From positions 1 through 64,000 of the forward strand of contig JAZSPM010000156.1 in the NCBI GenBank assembly GCA_045537455.1: a stretch of DNA of 64,000 bases. Reading direction: 5' to 3'. The DNA comes from Ornithomonoglobus_A sp045537455. GTDB lineage: Bacteria; Bacillota; Clostridia; UBA1381. Positions within the stretch are counted from its first letter, which is position 1, and the number at the start of each line of letters is the position of its first letter. Of this stretch, positions 26,351-36,278 are shown in pieces. The notes below the pieces were generated by a model. The model was not told the DNA's origin. It was given only the letters and a program-made list of their open reading frames with translations, and searched no databases. Made by a program: the position numbers and the translations under genes.

Positions 26351-26596
26351 GTGCTGTCTTCTGAAGGATCTGATGGTAAGCATCAGCGAGCAGAACAGGA
26401 TATCATATCTAATAGGCGCAGCAATGGTCAAACTAAAACTGAGATTTACCAAATCATCCAAGCAAAAGAATACAGCGGTTCTGTTGCGGTAATACGCCAT
26501 TGGAGATCATACCGCACAGAGCTGGCGGTGCAGGATGCATTCGTTTATGCAAGCTTGAGTTCGTCAGATTGTATGAAAATGACGCCGCCGGGCTGA
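26351..26596 (+). pseudogene. Possible transposase fragment
   Basis: One plus-strand frame holds GQTKTEIYQIIQAKEYSGSV, resembling a helix-turn-helix stretch in the middle of ISL3-type transposases (KTEIY, then a YxGS step). The rest does not match, and stops or frameshifts surround it. It lies in the 640-base gap between the ABC exporter and the MFS gene, which otherwise contains only a hairpin. Confidence 0.3.
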
Positions 26597-26765
26597 TGCC
26601 CGGCAAGCGGGGGCGTTCGTGCAAGTTGACAAAAAAGATACACGCAGATGTTCCGCCAAACCGTCCGGCTGGCTTTGTGCAGTGTTGCCTTAAGAACGAG
26701 CGCACATCAAAAGTTCAGGTGCGCAGGGGGATTTGCTAACCGGAGAATCTTTTTCCTTCATCTTG

Positions 26766-26801
26766 AACAGTGCCAAAATACTTTCATATTTTGGCACTGT
26801 T
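26766..26801. terminator. Hairpin after the MFS gene
   Basis: Fifteen-base perfect stem AACAGTGCCAAAATA / TATTTTGGCACTGTT with a six-base loop, 14 bases past the MFS stop. There is no long T-run, but its position suggests the end of the main biosynthetic operon. Confidence 0.6.
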
Positions 26802-26814
26802 CTTCCATACGATA

Positions 26815-28080
26815 TCATTCCTTTATATCTTTTGCAAAGAAGTCTCTGATATCCTTATTATGGCATGCGAGCGTACTTGTAATCAAAATAATCACACCGG
26901 AAAGCACAACACCGACACTAATATTCAGTTTATCAATAATGATTCCATAAAGCCAGATTCCAATCGGAGCCGCAATCATAACGCAGGTATTGACAACGCC
27001 ATAGATACTTGCTCTCAGGTTTTCCGGAACCGCCACCTGAAGATATGTCATCATCGGAATATTGATAATTGAATTCAGCAAGCCGCCGATCAATAATATT
27101 GCACCGAATGTAATCAGCACAACACTTGCAACCACTGAATGCTTGAATAAAGTCGAAGGAATCAGCCATAACAGGATCACAATGCCCTGCAGCTGCAAGA
27201 AACGAAAAATGCGTTTGCTCAATTTACTCTGAACCAGTTTTATAGAAGCAATTACAGCGCCAATGATAACACCCACTGACCAGCTGGACTGAAGGGAACC
27301 AAGCACTGTTGCAGAAAGCTCCATAACCTTATATCCGTAATAAGGAAGAAGCACAGAAGTCAGCGGAATAAAGACAAAATTAACAATGAGAACAATAATC
27401 AGCAAAGAGAAAATAACTTTTTCTCTTGAAATGTATCCATACACATTGCGAAAATTGTCTGAAAACTTATTGTTATCCTGCATAATGTTCTTTTTATATG
27501 TAAACATGATTTCAGAAATTGCTGATACAACGAATGTTGCTATTTCAACAGCGATCACATATTTAAATGAAATAGCATGGTACAAAACGCCTCCGAGAAC
27601 CGGTCCGAGAATATTCACAACTGCTCCGACTGCCTGGTAATCGGAATTTATCTTCATTATCTTGTCTTTCGTGAAAAGATTCGGAATAGACGAATAAACC
27701 GACAAAGAAAAAACAGATTGAATCGTGCTCAATACTATTGAATACGCGCCCAGTATCAAAATGTTGCTCGGCATTTTCAAATATAAAAGCAAAAAGAGCA
27801 TCATACATATTGCACTGGCGAAATCACAGATCACCATGATTTTCTTCTTATTTCCTCTGTCTATTCCGATACCGGCGAAAATATTCACAAAAATACTAGG
27901 CAGCATTCCGATAGACAATATCGTTGAGAAAATTGTTGCCGAGCCCGTAATATCAAGTATATGCAAACTCAATGCAAACTTAAAAATAGAGGTTCCCAGT
28001 TCAGATGTTATTCTTCCGAACAAAAAACATATGCTGTTTTTCTTGTAGCTGTCATTTAGTTTTGAGGTCGTGACATTCAT
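26815..28080 (-). CDS. MFS transporter of the biosynthetic cluster
   Basis: 421 residues with 12 predicted membrane helices; the loop after helix 2 reads GIGIDRGNKKK, a variant of the MFS motif. This resembles the drug-efflux/macrolide-exporter-like (MFS_3) group. It is the last gene of the 55.2-26.8 kb operon and is a candidate product exporter beside the ABC system. Start MNVTTSKLN has AAGGAGG 6 bases upstream; a longer frame begins 9 codons earlier without such a site. Confidence 0.85.
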   Translation of the reverse strand: MNVTTSKLNDSYKKNSICFLFGRITSELGTSIFKFALSLHILDITGSATIFSTILSIGMLPSIFVNIFAGIGIDRGNKKKIMVICDFASAICMMLFLLLYLKMPSNILILGAYSIVLSTIQSVFSLSVYSSIPNLFTKDKIMKINSDYQAVGAVVNILGPVLGGVLYHAISFKYVIAVEIATFVVSAISEIMFTYKKNIMQDNNKFSDNFRNVYGYISREKVIFSLLIIVLIVNFVFIPLTSVLLPYYGYKVMELSATVLGSLQSSWSVGVIIGAVIASIKLVQSKLSKRIFRFLQLQGIVILLWLIPSTLFKHSVVASVVLITFGAILLIGGLLNSIINIPMMTYLQVAVPENLRASIYGVVNTCVMIAAPIGIWLYGIIIDKLNISVGVVLSGVIILITSTLACHNKDIRDFFAKDIKE

Positions 28081-28096
28081 TAGTTTCCTCCTTAAA

Positions 28097-29446
28097 TTAT
28101 TTACCATAAGTTATTTCTTGTATCTGAATATTGCACAACTCCGCAATACGTCTGATGGTATTTTCATCAATATAATGCGAGATTTCAGATACAATTGATA
28201 CTTTGCCGTCAATGATACGAACAGTAAACAATAACGTATCGACCAGTCGGTTGTTACTGTATTTATAAATAATCGGCTCAAAATCATTTTTATCTACATT
28301 TCCGACATAGTTGACAATAATCCTGTAATTCTCATAGACTTCTGATAATAACTCTGCGGTTTTAGCATAGCGCGCATCTTCTTTTTCGTTGATAATATAT
28401 TTTACAAAATTTATATTATTTACATTTCGTTTCATCAACAAATCATTTATAGATTTCTGGTATTCTGCCGCATCATTTTTTTCTGTCAGAATAAATGGGA
28501 CAAAATCAACAAACGCTCCGATAATATCATCATACATGTGCATTTCGTACATTCTTCCCATATTTGTCACAAAAACAGGTATTTCGTTCATGTCAAAAAT
28601 CTCTCGGCAAAAACAGAAAGCGTATTTCAGGCAGTGTCCAATCAAGTTTCCATATTCTTCTGCAACATTCAGATCTGATGAGAAAAGAATTCTGGTTTTC
28701 TTGACATCATCAAAACTCTGTGAACGTTTCGCTACGATTTTACTGAGTTCATACATTTTTTCAAGACTGAAATCCGCTGTCAACTCCTCATCGCTAATGT
28801 TTACCGGTCCTTTGTTGATCTGATCCAGATATTCCAGATATCTTGTTCCGTTTACTTTCGGCAAATCATCGCCTTTCAGACAACACATATATTGATTCAC
28901 CAAATCATTTTGCAAAACGGCTGAACTTATCGCATCAAATATGACATGTGAAAACGGCATAATTACCACATAGCTTTCTTCACTTTCTTTTAATACCAGA
29001 ATGCGGTAAAATAAGCTGTAAAAGATATCATAAGACCTAAGATATATATTCTTTATGCACGATTCGATAATTGCCTGCCGCATCTCTTCATCGTAGCTTG
29101 AAATATCCAGGAAGGGAACATCCTTGAATGTCCCCATTTCATACTCGACCCACCAATATGCCCCATCCTCAAAAATGATCTGACTTCTGAGAAATTCGTA
29201 TTTGTTGATGAGGCTTGAAATCGTTCTGTTAAAGCACTCAATCTCAAGTCTTCCCTCATACCGGAAACAAATTCCCGTGTAGTCCTGTGAGCATAAGTAC
29301 ATATATTGAATTGGTGTCGTATGAAATTTTCTTATTTCCGTTTGGGATATTATGCTTCTTTTCCACGCCTTAATATCTTTTTTCAGAAGTTTAGTAATTT
29401 GCTTAACTTTTCTTCGTCGCCGAAAATTCTTAATACTCAATTCCAT
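28097..29446 (-). CDS. Stand-alone condensation-like acyltransferase, degenerate active site
   Basis: 449 residues. The size and order (TPIQYMYLCSQ near residue 45; MPFSHVIFDAISSAVL near 165; VDFVPFILTEKND near 310) fit the chloramphenicol-acetyltransferase-like condensation superfamily. The canonical HHxxxDG reads SHVIFDA: the second His and the Asp remain, the first His and the Gly are changed. It follows the last NRPS gene by 17 bases. Possible roles are chain release by cyclisation, acylation of the product, or condensation with a free amine. A basic N-terminal tail (FRRRRKVKQITK) could serve docking. Confidence 0.75.
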   Translation of the reverse strand: MELSIKNFRRRRKVKQITKLLKKDIKAWKRSIISQTEIRKFHTTPIQYMYLCSQDYTGICFRYEGRLEIECFNRTISSLINKYEFLRSQIIFEDGAYWWVEYEMGTFKDVPFLDISSYDEEMRQAIIESCIKNIYLRSYDIFYSLFYRILVLKESEESYVVIMPFSHVIFDAISSAVLQNDLVNQYMCCLKGDDLPKVNGTRYLEYLDQINKGPVNISDEELTADFSLEKMYELSKIVAKRSQSFDDVKKTRILFSSDLNVAEEYGNLIGHCLKYAFCFCREIFDMNEIPVFVTNMGRMYEMHMYDDIIGAFVDFVPFILTEKNDAAEYQKSINDLLMKRNVNNINFVKYIINEKEDARYAKTAELLSEVYENYRIIVNYVGNVDKNDFEPIIYKYSNNRLVDTLLFTVRIIDGKVSIVSEISHYIDENTIRRIAELCNIQIQEITYGK

Positions 29447-29463
29447 CCTTGCACCTCAATATT

Positions 29464-32400
29464 TCAGAAATGATCAGATATATTTCTAATAGTTTTATAG
29501 AGGAAAATATCTTCAACCTTCAAGGACAGTCCTTCTTCTTTTGCTTTGTTTATGACCTGAATCGCATTCAGAGAATGTCCGCCATTATCAAAGAAGCTAT
29601 CATCAATTGTTAAATTATCCCTTCTTAAAACTGCACTCCATATCATAAGCAGTTTCTTTTCAAACTCGTTTCTGGGCTGGGCAGCGGCAGAAGGTGTGCC
29701 AGCAGGTTCAATCTCTTCTGCATTATGCGCGCAAAGATCATACAGCTTTCTTTTATCAGCTTTTCCGCCCTGAGTCAACGGAAGTTGTTCCAATCTGATG
29801 AAGTGAGCCGGGATCATATAAGAAGGTACTTTTTCTCCAAGGAAATCTTTTAATTCATTAGAATTCACAGTTTGATCAGCAATGTAGAATGCAAAAAGCT
29901 CTTCTTCATACTTTACCACAACAGCATTTGAAATATGCTCATTCTCAGTCAGCTTTGTCTCAATGAAACCTGTTTCAATACGGAAGCCTCTGATTTTAAC
30001 CTGCTCATCTATTCTTCCCAGTATTTCAATATCGCCTTTATCATTCCATTTTGCCAAGTCTCCGCTGCGATAAAACACTTCAGAACCCAGTTCTTCCAGA
30101 ACAACAAACTTCTCCCTTGTCAGTTCCTCATTGTTCAAATAGCCTTTTGCTGTTCCAATTCCTCCAATGTACAATTCACCCGGAACACCAATCGGGCAGG
30201 CCTGCTTGTTTTCATCTAAGATACTGCATCTCATATTGGCAATCGGCTTACCTATATTCTGGGGATTCGTATCATCAACTGCACGCATGGTTGCACATAT
30301 CGTAGTTTCGGTCGGACCGTAAGCATTTACGAACATTCTGCCTTTATTCCATTTTTCCAGAATGTCATTTGTACAGCTTTCTCCGGCAGATACAACTGTT
30401 TTCAGGTCCGTAAGTGCATCAGGAGACACCACTCGTAACACCGACGGAGTTAATGTTGCCAAGCTGATTTTGCGATTTCTTAAAAATCCCTCCAATTGAT
30501 CAACGCCATTTTTTCTATTGTAGATACAGAGCACGGCGCCGTTTAAAATTGTTATAAAGATTTCCCATACCGACATATCAAAGCTCAAAGACGAAAACTG
30601 AAGGGCTCTGCTTTGTTGCGTAATATGCAATTCACTTCCGACATACTGCACTAAGCTTGAGATTCCCTTATGATAAATCATAACACCCTTAGGTCTGCCG
30701 GTTGTACCGGATGTATAAATGACATAAGCTCCATCCTCGCTCGTATGCGAACCCGCAAAATTGCTTGTGCCGTACTTACCCGAAGTCTCATTGAAGCACT
30801 TATAGTCTATTACTTGAAGTGCTCGCGTTTCCGCGCCGACACTCTCGGTTATGCCTTTTACCGACTGTTCCGTTACACTGTCAAAAATCAGGGCTGTCAT
30901 CTTACTATCTATAATAATATCTTTAATAAAGGAATCCGGATAGTATCCAACTCCAATCGGAAGATAAACAGCACCCAGCTTTAATATACCTAAAATCGAA
31001 ACTACAGCCTTGCTTACATCATCCATCATAACACCGACAATCTCACCTTTTGAGATGTTTTTAGCATGAAGATAATTTGCAAACTGATTTGCCTTCTTAT
31101 TCAGATCCCTATAAGAAAGTGAAACCAGATCTCCTGTTTCATCCACATATTCCATAGCTGTTTGCTCAGGATATAATGCTGCCATTCTCTCAAATCTTGC
31201 AGAGATTGTTTCCTGTTTCTGAGATTGATCAATCATCTCAGACTTGGATTCAAACATGTCCTTCTCCTGCGCTGTCAACATATCAAGCAAACCGATCGGG
31301 GTATCGGTTTTTTCCAGACCGCTTTCAAGCAACTGCAAATATTGGGTCATCATTCGCATTACGGTCTCTTGCTTAAACAAATCTGTACGATATTCTGCAC
31401 CGACAGAAAACTGTTTCGCCATCTCAGTAATATGGAAACACAAATCAAATTTTGCACTTTCTGTCTCAAGAAATACCGGTTCAAAAGTAATACCGTTCAG
31501 CTGAATATTATGTTTTTCCTCATTCTGATAATCAAATGCAACATCAAAAAGCGGATTTCTATTCCATTCTGTTTTCAGATCCAGGCATCTTACCAAGTCA
31601 TCAAAAGCATATTCCTGATTCTGATAAGCATCTACAAAATTCTTCTTCACCGTTTGAACCAACTGTTCAAATGACATTTCACTGCTTATTTGATTTCTTA
31701 ACGCCAACGTATTGATAAACGGACCAACAATGCTCTCTTCCTCGCTGCGGGTGCGGCCGGCTACAACCGTGCCTACTACAATTTCACCCTGTTTGCTGTA
31801 GCGGTAAAGGAACGCAAAAAATGCGGAAAGCATAACAATATTCGGTGTTACCATCTTTTGCTTTGAATAATCCAAAACTTTCTGGCTCAAAGAATCTTGA
31901 ACACTCTTATGAAGTGTCATTCCTTTATTGGAAAGCTTTGATGTGCGCATATAATCAGTTGGAATATTAATTGCTGAAGGGACTTCTCTGAAAGTATTCA
32001 GCCAGTATTCTTCCTGCTTTTTATAATCATAAGAAGTTACATATGACTTTAACCACTCACTGTAATCCTTATACTGATAATCCGCCTCCTGAAGGCTGTT
32101 TCCTGAATAAAGATTTACCAATTCTTTTATAATAATTTCCATCGACGTCGCATCACCGACAATGTGATGAAAATCCACGAGGAACAATTGTCCTTGCCCC
32201 TCAACATTCAGCAGGGCAGCTCTGACAAGCGGCGGATTGTCAAGCGCAAAAGGACGAACAAAAGACTTTACATAGGAAGCAACTTCATTTGAAGTAATTT
32301 TGGCTGAATCCATATGAAACGCTGCATTCTCATGCACAGTTTGAACAACATCCCCGTCAATCACTTCAAACCTGGTTCTCAATATCTCATGGCGATCAAT

Positions 32401-34386
32401 TATCTGCTGAAAAGCCAGCTCCATTTTTTGCAGACTGATATCGCCTTTCACCCAATATGCAGCAGGCATATTATAAACGATGGAATCGGGATTATTCTCA
32501 CACAATGTATAGATTCTCAACTGAGCATTTGACAATGGATAGTGCTCCTTGGAATTCACTTTCTTCAGCTGCACTGTCAGTACTCTGTTCTGCTTTCCTT
32601 GAATAATCTCAGCAAGGTGTTCGATTGTGGCACCGGAAAAAATTTCGCCAAGAGATATTTCCACGTCGAATTCCCGGTTGATTCTTGTGATCATTGTCAT
32701 AATCAGAAGGGAATGTCCGCCTATCTGAAGAAAATTCTGATTCACACCGATATCATCCCGTCCCAGAATATCCTTCCAGATTGAAAGAAGCTTTTCTTCT
32801 GTCTGATTATGCGGCTTAACAATATCCTTTTCTTTTATCTCTATATTAAATCCGGATAACTCTTTGTAATTGACCTTTCCGTTTGCAAGGCGCGGAATCT
32901 TATCCATTTGTATATATATGGAGGGAACAATATTATCATTCACCTTATTCCCGATATATTCTCTCAAATCATCACTGTCTATTTTCTCATCCGCCGCATA
33001 AAATGCAATCATCTCCGGGCTTCCTGCCATCCCGTCCTTACTTTTCAGGGTGATTGCACATTCATTAATGCCGGGGTATGAACCCAAACATTTTTCTATC
33101 TCATCTAATTCAATACGAATTCCTCGAATTTTAACCTGTCTGTCAATTCTGCCATGAAATTCAAAGTTTCCGTCATCCAACAGTTTTCCCAAATCACCTG
33201 TTTTATAAAGCAAATCATTTTTGTCGTTGCCAAAAGGATTCACAATAAAGCATTTTTCGTTAAATTCCTTATTATAATATCCAAGTGATCTATAAGGAGT
33301 TCTGATATATATTTCGCCGACCTGCCCCTTTGAGCATACATGCATGTCTTTATCCAACAGAATAAATCTTGCGCCCTTTATAGCTTTTCCAATCGGTATG
33401 CTACTTTTCTGTAAATCCGCTTTTCCGATTACATAATATGACTTCACCATTGTCGTTTCAGTGGAGCCGTATAAATTCACGCAGGTAATTTTATCCTGAA
33501 AAATATCGAACCATTTCTCCAGAGCGTTTTTGCTTATTTTCTCACCTGCCATCAGAATATACTTTAAGCTTTCAAAAGAATATTCCTGTAGATCAATCTC
33601 ATTTAATGCCTGAAAGAGACTCGGTGTGCAGTGAATCAGAGTCAATTTTTCAGAATCAATCCATTTAGCCAGTTTGCGGGCATCAAGAATTGTTTCCTTA
33701 TTTTCAGGTATGCATACAGTTCCCCCACATAACAAAGGAGTATAAACATCTCTTAAAATCGGATCATGGCAAGGCGTTGTCAACTGACTGATTCTGGAAT
33801 GCTCATCCAATTGAAACGTCTCAACCTCCCACTCTACGAAATGCGTAAGGCTTTTGTTTCTTCCGACAATTGCTTTGGGCGTACCTGTTGAACCGGAAGT
33901 ATAAAAGATATAAATCGGATCATCCTCATCATAGTTTTCTTGGCAAAACTCGGAAATCTGATAGTCCGTTCTGCTGTAAAGCGCTTCATTCAAGGCAATA
34001 TTCAAAGCATCTTTGCTCTTTGTGATCTCTTTGCTTTTAGGCAGGTTCGCCTCATCCACAAGTACTACTGAGCTGTCAATGCTTTCAAACATAGTAGTCA
34101 AACGCTGAGCAGGATATTCCATATCAAAAGGAACAAAAATATATCCGCCCTTCAAGCATGCTGTCATAGCCAGAATAATATCAATCTTTGAATTCAGCAT
34201 CAAAGTAATCTGTGCCTTGGGTGAAACAGCTTTCTCACGCAGCTGTTCTAAAATAATATCTGAATATTTATCAATATCCCCGTAAGTCAAGTCGCTTTGC
34301 GCGGAATGAACAGCAATTCTGTCTCTGTTCTTTCTTAAGCTTTCATAGAGCTTTCTTTGAAATATCATATTAGAGTCCATAGTCAT
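29464..34386 (-). CDS. Nonribosomal peptide synthetase A-T-C-A-T
   Basis: 1640 residues. A1 about 20-510 (A3 motif YTSGSTGTPKAIV at 162); T1 about 525-595 (Ser559); C about 615-1040 (HHIVGDA at 740-746); A2 about 1060-1550 (YTSGTTGRPKGVM at 1224); T2 about 1575-1640 (Ser1605). There is no terminal thioesterase or reductase. It starts with A, so its first module is completed by the C domain that ends the 4438-residue protein. Residues aligned by eye to the GrsA pocket give D-P-R-H-L-A-L-M-V-K for A1 and D-M-W-T-V-A-A-I-C-K for A2. A2 is one or two changes from the GrsA Phe code (DAWTIAAICK). A1 shares DPRH with pockets for side-chain-activated Glu (McyE) and with aminoadipate-type enzymes; its HDPILRDVYTPL region is of the same kind. 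Start has a perfect AGAAGGAGG. Confidence 0.93.
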   Translation of the reverse strand: MTMDSNMIFQRKLYESLRKNRDRIAVHSAQSDLTYGDIDKYSDIILEQLREKAVSPKAQITLMLNSKIDIILAMTACLKGGYIFVPFDMEYPAQRLTTMFESIDSSVVLVDEANLPKSKEITKSKDALNIALNEALYSRTDYQISEFCQENYDEDDPIYIFYTSGSTGTPKAIVGRNKSLTHFVEWEVETFQLDEHSRISQLTTPCHDPILRDVYTPLLCGGTVCIPENKETILDARKLAKWIDSEKLTLIHCTPSLFQALNEIDLQEYSFESLKYILMAGEKISKNALEKWFDIFQDKITCVNLYGSTETTMVKSYYVIGKADLQKSSIPIGKAIKGARFILLDKDMHVCSKGQVGEIYIRTPYRSLGYYNKEFNEKCFIVNPFGNDKNDLLYKTGDLGKLLDDGNFEFHGRIDRQVKIRGIRIELDEIEKCLGSYPGINECAITLKSKDGMAGSPEMIAFYAADEKIDSDDLREYIGNKVNDNIVPSIYIQMDKIPRLANGKVNYKELSGFNIEIKEKDIVKPHNQTEEKLLSIWKDILGRDDIGVNQNFLQIGGHSLLIMTMITRINREFDVEISLGEIFSGATIEHLAEIIQGKQNRVLTVQLKKVNSKEHYPLSNAQLRIYTLCENNPDSIVYNMPAAYWVKGDISLQKMELAFQQIIDRHEILRTRFEVIDGDVVQTVHENAAFHMDSAKITSNEVASYVKSFVRPFALDNPPLVRAALLNVEGQGQLFLVDFHHIVGDATSMEIIIKELVNLYSGNSLQEADYQYKDYSEWLKSYVTSYDYKKQEEYWLNTFREVPSAINIPTDYMRTSKLSNKGMTLHKSVQDSLSQKVLDYSKQKMVTPNIVMLSAFFAFLYRYSKQGEIVVGTVVAGRTRSEEESIVGPFINTLALRNQISSEMSFEQLVQTVKKNFVDAYQNQEYAFDDLVRCLDLKTEWNRNPLFDVAFDYQNEEKHNIQLNGITFEPVFLETESAKFDLCFHITEMAKQFSVGAEYRTDLFKQETVMRMMTQYLQLLESGLEKTDTPIGLLDMLTAQEKDMFESKSEMIDQSQKQETISARFERMAALYPEQTAMEYVDETGDLVSLSYRDLNKKANQFANYLHAKNISKGEIVGVMMDDVSKAVVSILGILKLGAVYLPIGVGYYPDSFIKDIIIDSKMTALIFDSVTEQSVKGITESVGAETRALQVIDYKCFNETSGKYGTSNFAGSHTSEDGAYVIYTSGTTGRPKGVMIYHKGISSLVQYVGSELHITQQSRALQFSSLSFDMSVWEIFITILNGAVLCIYNRKNGVDQLEGFLRNRKISLATLTPSVLRVVSPDALTDLKTVVSAGESCTNDILEKWNKGRMFVNAYGPTETTICATMRAVDDTNPQNIGKPIANMRCSILDENKQACPIGVPGELYIGGIGTAKGYLNNEELTREKFVVLEELGSEVFYRSGDLAKWNDKGDIEILGRIDEQVKIRGFRIETGFIETKLTENEHISNAVVVKYEEELFAFYIADQTVNSNELKDFLGEKVPSYMIPAHFIRLEQLPLTQGGKADKRKLYDLCAHNAEEIEPAGTPSAAAQPRNEFEKKLLMIWSAVLRRDNLTIDDSFFDNGGHSLNAIQVINKAKEEGLSLKVEDIFLYKTIRNISDHF

Positions 34387-34402
34387 TTATACCTCCTTCT
34401 GA

Positions 34403-36265
34403 TTAAACAGACATATTAAATTCCTGTATAAGTAATTCAGTCGTCAACGCAATCATCAGATAATCATTGTCATAGGGCATATTCAGTTTAAACCCTTCTT
34501 GCATATACTCCTTTTTCAGCTGTTCCACTTTTTCGGCATTGAAGATGCCGTGTTGTTTAATGGAATCGTAAGATAAGATCTCGCCAACAAATTCCTTATC
34601 TCGCTTTATAAATTCCGATGTGCCCGGAGCAGTAAATGCAAATTTCGGTCTTTCCAGTATCACGGAAGGAACACATTTCTGTGCAGCCTTTTTCAATATA
34701 TACTTCTCATCGAAGTCCTTCAGCTTTAAAGAAGGCGGCATCTTCAGAACAAATTCTATGACATCCTTATCTAAAAACGGGAAACGAGCCTCCACCGAAT
34801 TGGAAAACACCATATGATCTCCGTGATCGCCCAGCAGATGATCTGCCATTCGGAGCTTAAAGTCAACATATGAACGCTTATGCAGAATATCAACATCTCT
34901 GATTCTGTCCTGGTTTATGATAAAGTGATTCAAGCAGCTTATCTGATCAAAGTTCGCATTCACACTGTCTGAATAGATCTCCCTCTTTGTTTTATTAAAA
35001 GAATAGAAGTTCTTTTCATAAAGGAAATCATAATCACCGAATACCTGTTCTCTCAGCGCTTCTTCCTCTTTCAGGTTCGGCACTTTCTGTCTCGGCATCA
35101 TCTGATTCAGTTTATCAAAACGATAACCGATATAACCGCCAAACAGTTCATCTGCACCTTCGCCTGTCAGAACAACCTTGATTCCTTTTTCATGTGCCAT
35201 CTGAGAAAGCCTTTTTGTAGCAGTGTTATAAGATTCCTTTATAGCACATTCCGCATGATAGACAACACTTCTCATACTTTGCATGATTTCGTCAACATCA
35301 AGCAGATGAATATTATGAGTTGCTTGGATATAATCAACCATTGCACGCTGATATTTTCCTTCGGAAATATCCCTGTCCGCAAAATCTATAGAAAAAGACT
35401 GTTTCAAAAAAGGATCAACTTCAAATATTTTACCTGCGATGACAGAGGAATCCAAGCCGCCGCTGACATAAAAACCTACGGGAACATCAGACTGAAGTCT
35501 TCGTTTTACTGCCTGTGTCAGCAGTTCATCCAGTTTCTCAATATAATATTCTTCATCCATATTATATTCGATTTCGTTGATTTTGGGATAAATGACATCC
35601 CAGTATTCTTTTATCTGAATGTCACATAAATTGTTTATCACCATGCAATTGCCGGGCGGTAAGCTCGATATCCCCGCAAACATCGTTCTCGGGCTGATTA
35701 AGCCCGGAAAAGTCATCACCTGATCCAGTCCCACCAGATCAATTTTGCGCTCAACATCCGGATGCTCTATAATCGCTTTTATTTCTGACGCAAAAATCAG
35801 AAATCCATTTGTAATTGTGTAGTAAAACGGTGCAATTCCAACCTGGTCTCTGACACAAATCGCTTTCCTTCTCTTTTGATCATACAGGAAGAATGCAAAC
35901 TGCCCGTTCAGCATATTATAGAAGTTTTCTCCGTACTCTTCGTAAAGATGCAATATACATTCACAATCACTGTTCGTTCTGAGAACATGTCCTTTTCCGA
36001 CTAATTCCCTGTTCAATTCTTTGTAATTAAAAATCTCACCATTACATATCAGAACCAGCGAACAGTCTTCATTATATAACGGCTGCATTCCGCTCTCAAG
36101 GTCAATAATGCTTAATCTGGTAAAACCCAGACCTACATTATCCATTATTTTTATGTCAGCCTGATCCGGACCTCTGTGTACTATTTTCTTATTCATTCTC
36201 CACAAGACATCCGGATCTATACGATTTCCTTGTTGTAAGTCAATCATCCCGCATATTCCGCACAT
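34403..36265 (-). CDS. Glutamine-dependent asparagine synthetase-like amidotransferase
   Basis: 620 residues. Class II glutamine amidotransferase domain with the obligatory Cys directly after Met (MCGICGMID), then RLSIIDLESGMQPL and CNGEIFNYKEL; synthetase domain with the PP-loop FYVSGGLDSSVIAGK and LTGEGADELFGGYIGY. Length and motifs fit AsnB. I chose the start that exposes Cys2, with GGAGG 6 bases upstream. In this cluster it could supply Asn for the synthetase or amidate a carboxylate of the product; sequence alone does not decide. Confidence 0.9.
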   Translation of the reverse strand: MCGICGMIDLQQGNRIDPDVLWRMNKKIVHRGPDQADIKIMDNVGLGFTRLSIIDLESGMQPLYNEDCSLVLICNGEIFNYKELNRELVGKGHVLRTNSDCECILHLYEEYGENFYNMLNGQFAFFLYDQKRRKAICVRDQVGIAPFYYTITNGFLIFASEIKAIIEHPDVERKIDLVGLDQVMTFPGLISPRTMFAGISSLPPGNCMVINNLCDIQIKEYWDVIYPKINEIEYNMDEEYYIEKLDELLTQAVKRRLQSDVPVGFYVSGGLDSSVIAGKIFEVDPFLKQSFSIDFADRDISEGKYQRAMVDYIQATHNIHLLDVDEIMQSMRSVVYHAECAIKESYNTATKRLSQMAHEKGIKVVLTGEGADELFGGYIGYRFDKLNQMMPRQKVPNLKEEEALREQVFGDYDFLYEKNFYSFNKTKREIYSDSVNANFDQISCLNHFIINQDRIRDVDILHKRSYVDFKLRMADHLLGDHGDHMVFSNSVEARFPFLDKDVIEFVLKMPPSLKLKDFDEKYILKKAAQKCVPSVILERPKFAFTAPGTSEFIKRDKEFVGEILSYDSIKQHGIFNAEKVEQLKKEYMQEGFKLNMPYDNDYLMIALTTELLIQEFNMSV

Positions 36266-36278
36266 TGTATCCTCCACC

